NCBI GenBank assembly: GCA_029856295.1
Contig: JAHQWS010000014.1
Location: forward strand, 1 to 10,933
DNA from: Promethearchaeia archaeon
GTDB taxonomy: Archaea; Asgardarchaeota; Lokiarchaeia; Sigyniarchaeales; SOKP01
Direction: 5' to 3'
DNA length: 10,933 nucleotides
Both the position numbers and the translations under genes were made by a program. Below, piece after piece: positions 6,403 to 10,933 of the stretch (its first letter is position 1; every line of letters starts with the position of its first letter). The notes under the pieces were generated by a model. The model had not been told where the DNA came from. It saw only the letters and a program-made list of their open reading frames with translations, and made no database searches.

Positions 6403-7047
6403 TTGACCGTTGAAATAATTTCTAAAATTGAAAAATTTGATCATAAAGTCTTTCTTTATATCTACAAAAGTGAAACTCTAAAGAAGAAAGGGATCATAAC
6501 ACTCGCTAAGATCTATTCCTTCTTCGGCAATATGTATTTCTGGGGAATTATTTGGCTCTGTTTGACTGTATATGGTTATATTACTAAAGATTACGACCTT
6601 TTTTGTTTGATGACCGGAGGCAGTATACAGAGTGTGATTATACATGTTTTAATTCGATTTAAACTCGTAAGCCGTAACCGACCATTCATAACGTTAGAAA
6701 AGGAAGGAGTAGCCCAACATGATGATCTAATCAGAGAAAATAAATCTTTTCCAAGCGGCCATGTTGCCTTTTTTCTATTTTTTGGAATGATGATAGCGTT
6801 TTATTACCAAAGTTGGGTTGTCCTAATGATATTCATAATTTTAGATATAATTATGGGAATAACCAGGTTAATATTGGGAGTGCATTTCCCTACTGATGTA
6901 ATAGCGGGTTTTGGTTTTGGTATCCTTTATGCAGTTCTTTTTCTTTATGGAACATCAATTTATTGGCTTACCTTATTTTATTGGATCGGTCACACTTTCT
7001 CCCCTATTATCCACGAGTGGCTATATTACATCTTTCAAATCCAATAA
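6403..7047 (+). CDS. PAP2-family integral membrane lipid phosphatase
   Basis: This 214-aa protein carries the three-part phosphatase signature: a basic segment ending in RNRP (91-94), PSGH (117-120) and TRLILGVHFPTD (154-165), where H120, R155, H161 and D165 form the phosphoenzyme site. The first motif is imperfect, with Lys87 one position nearer the RP than in the consensus. Five or six hydrophobic segments (about 45-60, 66-84, 121-136, 137-153, 166-182 and 186-200) place it in the membrane. Family members remove phosphate from lipid phosphates, such as polyprenyl diphosphate carriers or phosphatidylglycerophosphate-type intermediates; the substrate cannot be told here. The start is TTG, because the frame has a stop at 6382-6384 and no ATG before it; the first internal Met (residue 44) would cut into the first membrane segment. 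It stands alone between the divergent kinase and the DUF1847 gene. Confidence 0.85.
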   Translation: MTVEIISKIEKFDHKVFLYIYKSETLKKKGIITLAKIYSFFGNMYFWGIIWLCLTVYGYITKDYDLFCLMTGGSIQSVIIHVLIRFKLVSRNRPFITLEKEGVAQHDDLIRENKSFPSGHVAFFLFFGMMIAFYYQSWVVLMIFIILDIIMGITRLILGVHFPTDVIAGFGFGILYAVLFLYGTSIYWLTLFYWIGHTFSPIIHEWLYYIFQIQ

Positions 7048-7118
7048 GTTCAATTGAATTTGATTTATTCAAAATAATTTTTTGACTTTTGTTAAATGCA
7101 TTTTATTGGAACTTATTA

Positions 7119-7128
7119 ATTTAAAGTA
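7119..7128 (+). promoter_or_regulatory. Putative TATA box of the DUF1847 gene
   Basis: ATTTAAAGTA predicts initiation near 7150. That is downstream of the in-frame TTG at 7142 and upstream of the ATG at 7184, so it favours the ATG as start. A purine-rich GGTTGGGGAT (7171-7180), a loose Shine-Dalgarno match, precedes that ATG by 3 nt. Confidence 0.4.
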
Positions 7129-7183
7129 TTATTATGCTTAATTGAAAACTAAACCAAAAATCTATAATTTGGTTGGGGATAAA

Positions 7184-7906
7184 ATGTCAAAAGCAAAAGA
7201 GAAAAAAAAAGTTGTAGAATATGCAGACCCTACTTGTTTTAATTGTAACAGTCTAAATTATTGCACAGTAGGAAGGGCAAGTAAGATGTTAGATAATTGC
7301 CCCATGAAAGTTAGCCCTGAAATAGAAAAACAAGCTAAGGAGCTATATAAAAATGATGAATATATTAAAAAATCTACCGGAGTTGCATCGACCGTTGAGG
7401 CTCAAGGGTATATTCATTGGTCACGTTTAAAGGACACTATAGAATACGCAAAGGGAATGGGTTATAACAAGCTTGGTATAGCTTTCTGCGTCGGGTTGAG
7501 GGATGAAGCAAAAAAGGTTGCAGAAATTTTAGAAAAATATGAATTTGATGTATGTGGAGTATGTTGTAAAACAGGAGGTGCTAAAAAAACTGCTGTTGGC
7601 GTTCCCGAAGAATTTACGATGTATTCCAAAACCGGCTATATGATAGGGTGGATTACCTGCAACCCTGCAGCACAGGCACTTTTACTAAACAAGGCAAAAA
7701 CAGATATGAACATCATCATTGGGTTGTGTGTAGGGCATGATATCACTTTTACGCATCTTTCAGAGGCGCCCGTGACGACCTTAATCGCAAAAGATAGATC
7801 TTCACCTCACAATCCTGCTAGTGTATTATTTACGCACTACGGAAACGAATTTTTTCGGAAAGATCTTCAAGATTTAAAACATCCGGAAACAGATAAAAAA
7901 GAGTAA
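7184..7906 (+). CDS. DUF1847 family cysteine-rich protein (likely metal binding)
   Basis: This 240-aa soluble protein matches the DUF1847 pattern. A Cys cluster lies near the N-terminus (CFNC at 18-21, C27 and C39). It is followed by KLGIAFCVGL (96-105), VCGVCC (123-128), ITCNP (157-161) and IIIGLCVGHD (177-186), with APVTTLIAKDR after it. These ten cysteines look like ligands for metal or Fe-S centres, although the family's biochemical role is not established. I chose the ATG at 7184 over the upstream in-frame TTG at 7142, because a TATA box predicts transcription from about 7150 and a G-rich ribosome-binding-like stretch precedes the ATG; the longer form would add 14 residues. The N-terminus is Lys-rich. 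No redox partner is encoded beside it, although FMN-type nitroreductases lie downstream on the other strand. Confidence 0.8.
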   Translation: MSKAKEKKKVVEYADPTCFNCNSLNYCTVGRASKMLDNCPMKVSPEIEKQAKELYKNDEYIKKSTGVASTVEAQGYIHWSRLKDTIEYAKGMGYNKLGIAFCVGLRDEAKKVAEILEKYEFDVCGVCCKTGGAKKTAVGVPEEFTMYSKTGYMIGWITCNPAAQALLLNKAKTDMNIIIGLCVGHDITFTHLSEAPVTTLIAKDRSSPHNPASVLFTHYGNEFFRKDLQDLKHPETDKKE

Positions 7907-7913
7907 TTAAACC

Positions 7914-7935
7914 ATTATTTCCTTTTTCCATTTTT
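7914..7935 (+). terminator. T-rich terminator after the DUF1847 gene
   Basis: Just after the stop, several T runs (two of five bases at 7923-7927 and 7931-7935) form a pyrimidine-rich stretch typical of archaeal termination. Another run of seven Ts (7992-7998) could act as a backup. Confidence 0.35.
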
Positions 7936-8013
7936 AACTAGATTAAAGATTGCCTTTTTATTAATGGCACCCCGTGGAATTATTAACCGTATTTTTTTAG
8001 AATTTTAACCTCC

Positions 8014-8556
8014 TTAAAACCAATCTGTAAATTCTTCGACAGTTCTCAGTTTTTTTGGTTTTTTGCTTATTAACTGGTCTACTTCCTTATCAATTTCTCC
8101 TATTGCGATAATACCTATCAATTCAAAATTCTTAGCACTTAATTTGAAAATTTCGTTAATTTTTTCTTTCTGATTTGAATCAATGCTCATCCAGACTGCA
8201 CCTATTTCGGGTATAGCATGAACCCCTAAAAGTATATTTTGTATAAATGCCCCAATGGCTAAAATGTCGCTTTCTCTGTTACGACTTCTTTCTAGGTCTA
8301 AAAAAACAACTAAACAACATGAAGTTGTTTCGTAAATATCCGTATATGCGGTCAATATTTCTGCTAACATCATTTTTACAGTTGGATGTGTTACGATGTT
8401 TACTCTCCAAGCTTGGTTATTATTTTCATCTAAAGCATTCCTTCCACATTCTAATATTTCTTTAATCGCTTGTTGGGTTAATTTTTTAAATGCAAAATTT
8501 CTTACGCTTTTCCTGCTCTTAATTAATTCTATAAGACTTAACGTCTGGATTTCCAT
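8014..8556 (-). CDS. Nitroreductase-family protein, diverged paralogue
   Basis: This 180-aa protein has the FMN-dependent nitroreductase layout: KSRKSVRNF at the start (13-21), a central NNNQAW (45-50), IGAFIQNILLGVHAIPEIGAVW (101-122, quoted in part) and a late IIAIGEIDKE segment. It is the closest relative, in this window, of the protein encoded about 100 bp upstream on the same strand. The FMN-contacting region is eroded: where its sister has APSGANNQPW this protein has ALDENNNQAW, and GLGAVWIG has become EIGAVWMS. It may bind flavin poorly or act on another substrate. The family normally forms homodimers, so a heterodimer with its sister is conceivable. The ATG sits about 30 nt after a TATA box, supporting a leaderless transcript of its own. 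Confidence 0.8.
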   Translation of the reverse strand: MEIQTLSLIELIKSRKSVRNFAFKKLTQQAIKEILECGRNALDENNNQAWRVNIVTHPTVKMMLAEILTAYTDIYETTSCCLVVFLDLERSRNRESDILAIGAFIQNILLGVHAIPEIGAVWMSIDSNQKEKINEIFKLSAKNFELIGIIAIGEIDKEVDQLISKKPKKLRTVEEFTDWF

Positions 8557-8579
8557 ATTTAAAAAATAAGTAAACTTTA

Positions 8580-8591
8580 CAATATAAATAT
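8580..8591 (-). promoter_or_regulatory. TATA box of the diverged nitroreductase gene
   Basis: On the reverse strand the region reads ATATTTATATTG, preceded by an A-rich BRE-like GTGAAAAT. Its centre is about 30 nt before the ATG at 8556, the spacing of a leaderless archaeal transcript, so this gene need not depend on read-through from its paralogue. Confidence 0.45.
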
Positions 8592-8629
8592 TTTCACTGG
8601 AATGGATAAGTAAAAATTAGAGTTTTGTT

Positions 8630-8637
8630 AAAAAAAA
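8630..8637 (-). terminator. Oligo-T terminator of the upstream nitroreductase gene
   Basis: An eight-base A run on the plus strand gives eight Ts in the reverse transcript, about 20 bp after the stop of the 8657-9193 gene. Together with the separate TATA box further on, it splits the two paralogues into two transcription units. Confidence 0.4.
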
Positions 8638-8656
8638 GGAAATAAATAATGTAAGA

Positions 8657-9193
8657 TCAATACCATTCAACGAAATCATCAATAGGTCTTCTTTCTCTTG
8701 CTTTTTGGCTCCTTTGTTCTATGGCCTTATCAACTTCACCTATACAAATTACACCCATTAATTCGTACCTTTCAAGATCTAGTTTAAATAATTCATTAAC
8801 ACGCTCTTTTTGGTTTAATATTTCGCCAATCCAGACAGCACCTAAACCGGGCTGTGCATGTACACCTAAAAGTAAGTTTTGCATGAAAGCGCCAATACCT
8901 TGAATATCTTTTACCCGATCATAGCTTTTTTCCTTATCTAGAAATACGATTAGATTCACATAAGCACTCTCGATAATGCTGCCGTATTTGGTATGTTCTT
9001 TCAACATAGTTTTAACTTTTTCATTGATTACAATATGAACCCTCCAAGGTTGATTATTCGCGCCTGAAGGAGCCCAACGACCGAACTCTAAAATTTCCAA
9101 AATAGTATCTTTATATATTTTCGAGAATATAAAATTTCTGATGCTTTTGCGACTTCTAACAAATTCTAGATATTTTTTTGATTCGCTTTCCAT
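8657..9193 (-). CDS. Nitroreductase-family FMN oxidoreductase
   Basis: This 178-aa protein is a compact member of the NAD(P)H:FMN nitroreductase family, which reduces nitro compounds, quinones or other acceptors. The FMN site is intact: RSRKSIRNF (13-21), WAPSGANNQPW (40-50), GIGAFMQNLLLGVHAQPGLG (99-118) followed by AVWIG, and a C-terminal RERRPID (166-172). There is no signal peptide, so it is cytoplasmic. Length and layout suit the short, single-domain forms that dimerise. The physiological substrate cannot be read from the sequence. The start ATG faces the divergent unknown gene at 9375 across 181 bp. A T run follows its stop, so the adjacent paralogue is probably transcribed separately. 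Confidence 0.88.
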   Translation of the reverse strand: MESESKKYLEFVRSRKSIRNFIFSKIYKDTILEILEFGRWAPSGANNQPWRVHIVINEKVKTMLKEHTKYGSIIESAYVNLIVFLDKEKSYDRVKDIQGIGAFMQNLLLGVHAQPGLGAVWIGEILNQKERVNELFKLDLERYELMGVICIGEVDKAIEQRSQKARERRPIDDFVEWY

Positions 9194-9360
9194 AAATTTA
9201 ATATCTAGTTTATGATTTTAAAATTTTAACAAATTTTTATGGATTAGTTATAGTAGTAAAATTAAACTTGATGGATTAGAAGAAGGGATGAAATGTAAAA
9301 AATTAAATTATTAAAGACTAAAAACAAAATAACTTTAAAACCCTAAATTTTTGGAATGAT

Positions 9361-9366
9361 GGTGAG
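9361..9366 (+). promoter_or_regulatory. Shine-Dalgarno-like site before the 433-aa protein gene
   Basis: GGTGAG lies 8 nt before the ATG at 9375 and matches the anti-Shine-Dalgarno core of archaeal 16S rRNA. Most other genes in the window lack such a site. An A/T-rich box at 9329-9340 (ACTTTAAAA) could be the promoter, giving a short leader. Confidence 0.45.
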
Positions 9367-9374
9367 AGATTCAA

Positions 9375-10676
9375 ATGTTAGGTGATCTGAGTGATGATGA
9401 AGCTAATGAATTGATTGAATATTTTTCTAAGAGCATGATAGGTAATATAGTAATTCGAGACGCCTCATTGGAAAGTAAGATATTTCCGGTGATGCACTAT
9501 ATTAATGTCGCCACGTATATCTTGTATGACCAATCTTATCAATATAATATCTTGAAAAAAGTAGCGGGTAAGATTCTCCCGGAGGAAATTGCTAGGAGGT
9601 CTAAAACTTTGTGTGCACCATTAAATCAGTTGGCTTTTTATTCTATTGCCATGTTGTATTTGCAGGGTCGAGCTGAAGTTATTCACGATAACTTTTATAA
9701 GAAAAAAACAGATCCAAATATAATTATTGAACCAGAAATTAAGAAAAAAGAAACAAAGTTTATCCTTGATTTTTGGAGAAGATTAAGCCCTAATTATCGC
9801 AATGATGGAGCTTTAACTGTAGAAAATGAAGAAATTACGTTTGTGTCTGATGATTATATTAATTCCTTAAGAAATCAAATGATTCCAGTCAACAATAATA
9901 GAGAGCTCATCAATAAACTTAGACAGACTATTGCTCATTTGACGATTTTTAATTTTCTTTTTCAAGCTGAGTGCAGGGCAGGAATATCTGAACATGGTCC
10001 ATATTATTTCGAAGGAAATCCTGATGCTTTAATATTCAAAGAATTCCAGTTTCTATATACTGGCAAAAAGATTTTTGGAATAGACTTTTCTGAATTTATA
10101 TGGCAAAAAATCACCAAACCGTCACCAATTCCAAATATGATATTCGGGATGACACTTAAGAATATGAATAAAATAGAATTTAACGATTGGGGGACATTAT
10201 TTGCCGATCCAGCTGAGTGGCATTCAAATATAACATCAATAGGGATTTGGACAAAAGAACTAAAGCATCCGAAAGAACTCCGTTATCCAGACAATATGGG
10301 TAAGTTAATACCCCTTTCACTTAATATTTTAGACGAATTAATTGAATTTGCTAAAAGTGGCACTAAGGAATTATACGTGGATTACTCCAAGTGGGACTTT
10401 ACTAAAAAATTGATGCTCGGTACTAGCAATTATGCGAATAACTGCATGGCTTTATGTGCCGGGTATGCGGGAATAGAAAACGATTTTAATTGGACGTGGG
10501 CTGATGACTACGCCACAGGCAAACCCTTTAAGACAGATTTACTGAATAAAGAAAAAATAACGGGTTACATTGAGCACTTAAAAAGATGGAAAGGGGGGCA
10601 TCCATTTATGCAACGGGTATTGAGGGGAAGAAAAATCCAAAAAACCGATCCGTTTTATTATTTTTTACAAGATTAA
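9375..10676 (+). CDS. Uncharacterised 433-aa soluble protein
   Basis: I do not recognise the family. The sequence is well-composed coding DNA with a Shine-Dalgarno site and an ATG start. There is no signal peptide and no clear membrane helix. Visible blocks include TIAHLTIFNFLFQAECRAG (185-203) followed by ISEHGPYYF (204-212), rich in His/Glu/Arg that could form an active or metal site, then ADPAEWHS (277-284), LYVDYSKWDF (333-342) and a Trp/Asp-rich FNWTWADDY (371-379). The N-terminus (1-110) appears helical. The divergent nitroreductase shares its 181-bp upstream region, and the stop codon overlaps the stop codon of the next, reverse-strand gene. No function is proposed. The HGPYYF block is the best anchor for a homology search. 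Confidence 0.6.
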   Translation: MLGDLSDDEANELIEYFSKSMIGNIVIRDASLESKIFPVMHYINVATYILYDQSYQYNILKKVAGKILPEEIARRSKTLCAPLNQLAFYSIAMLYLQGRAEVIHDNFYKKKTDPNIIIEPEIKKKETKFILDFWRRLSPNYRNDGALTVENEEITFVSDDYINSLRNQMIPVNNNRELINKLRQTIAHLTIFNFLFQAECRAGISEHGPYYFEGNPDALIFKEFQFLYTGKKIFGIDFSEFIWQKITKPSPIPNMIFGMTLKNMNKIEFNDWGTLFADPAEWHSNITSIGIWTKELKHPKELRYPDNMGKLIPLSLNILDELIEFAKSGTKELYVDYSKWDFTKKLMLGTSNYANNCMALCAGYAGIENDFNWTWADDYATGKPFKTDLLNKEKITGYIEHLKRWKGGHPFMQRVLRGRKIQKTDPFYYFLQD

Positions 10677-10933
10677 TCCCTTGTTGAGATTAAATACTCC
10701 GAAATGCCGTCTCCTTCTTTCCCATCGCATGTAAATATTGCTACTTGCTCAAAAATTTCGGTTATTCCTGTTCGAGATTTAAGAGGTAAATACTTCGAAA
10801 AAATTGTATTTGATTCTAAAGTTCTTTTCTTTCCCCCTTTATCTGTTAAAATGAATGTTGAGGATACGGGCGTCTTTCCATCTTCTTTGGTTTTTGTATT
10901 AACTTTTACTTTTTCGATTATAACATTATCCTT
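10673..10933 (-). CDS. Partial reverse-strand gene (C-terminal 86 residues), function unknown
   Basis: The reverse frame is open from the window edge to a TAA at 10673-10675, with 86 codons of plausible coding composition, beginning KDNVIIEKVK and ending DGISEYLISTRD. The N-terminus lies outside the window. The alternating polar and hydrophobic pattern suggests a beta-rich C-terminal domain, and the DGKEGDGISEYL ending vaguely recalls the last strands of lipocalin-like proteins, but I would not assign a family. Its stop codon overlaps the stop of the convergent 433-aa gene, so the two genes share 4 bp tail to tail. Confidence 0.6.
   Translation of the reverse strand, partial: KDNVIIEKVKVNTKTKEDGKTPVSSTFILTDKGGKKRTLESNTIFSKYLPLKSRTGITEIFEQVAIFTCDGKEGDGISEYLISTRD

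Noticed and set aside
7142..7183. Extended N-terminus of the DUF1847 protein from a TTG start
   Set aside because: A TATA box predicts transcription beginning after the TTG, and a G-rich site precedes the ATG at 7184.
8247..8465. Forward open frame antisense to the diverged nitroreductase
   Set aside because: It is a shadow of a gene with family motifs, with no start signal. The same holds for the frame at 8721-8903 opposite the second nitroreductase.
1..10933. Mobile element, CRISPR array or defence island
   Set aside because: I saw no transposase, integrase, regularly spaced repeats, terminal inverted repeats or Cas-like motifs on either strand.

Overview
The window looks like a piece of an AT-rich archaeal chromosome, most likely from an Asgard-type (Lokiarchaeia-like) lineage. 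Archaeal origin is supported by three things: BRE/TATA-type promoter elements that often sit about 28-30 nt before a start codon (leaderless transcripts); a tRNA-Leu without an encoded CCA end and interrupted by intron-like inserts; and an archaeal HTH plus zinc-ribbon regulator. The Asgard assignment is an inference from the overall protein flavour (a longin-like protein and a long galactokinase-type GHMP kinase) and is not proven here. There is no mobile element, CRISPR array, rRNA or integrase.

Layout. Positions 1-135 are AT-rich upstream DNA. Positions 136-316 carry a tRNA-Leu(UAA) whose D-loop is split by about 95 extra bases, best explained as two short introns around a mini-exon of about 9 nt. 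Four forward genes follow: a small HTH/zinc-ribbon regulator (440-751), a DUF4332-type helix-hairpin-helix plus transglutaminase-like fusion (895-2154), a longin-like protein with a possible C-terminal winged helix (2358-3065), and a 493-aa protein of unknown function with a duplicated Cys/His module (3121-4602). A GHMP sugar kinase (4608-6200, reverse) converges on the last of these with a 5-bp gap.

From 6403 a PAP2-family membrane phosphatase and then a DUF1847 cysteine-rich protein run forward. Two diverged nitroreductase paralogues run in reverse (8014-8556 and 8657-9193), each apparently with its own promoter. An unrecognised 433-aa protein (9375-10676) runs forward, and its stop codon overlaps the stop of a reverse-strand gene that leaves the window at 10933.

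The genes do not form one obvious pathway. Most appear to be single-gene transcription units with their own promoters, as is common in archaeal housekeeping or accessory DNA. The most unusual items are the multiply interrupted tRNA-Leu, the DNA-binding/transglutaminase fusion with a linker-histone-like tail, the tandem Cys/His module protein, and the sugar kinase whose galactose-binding Glu is replaced by Arg.
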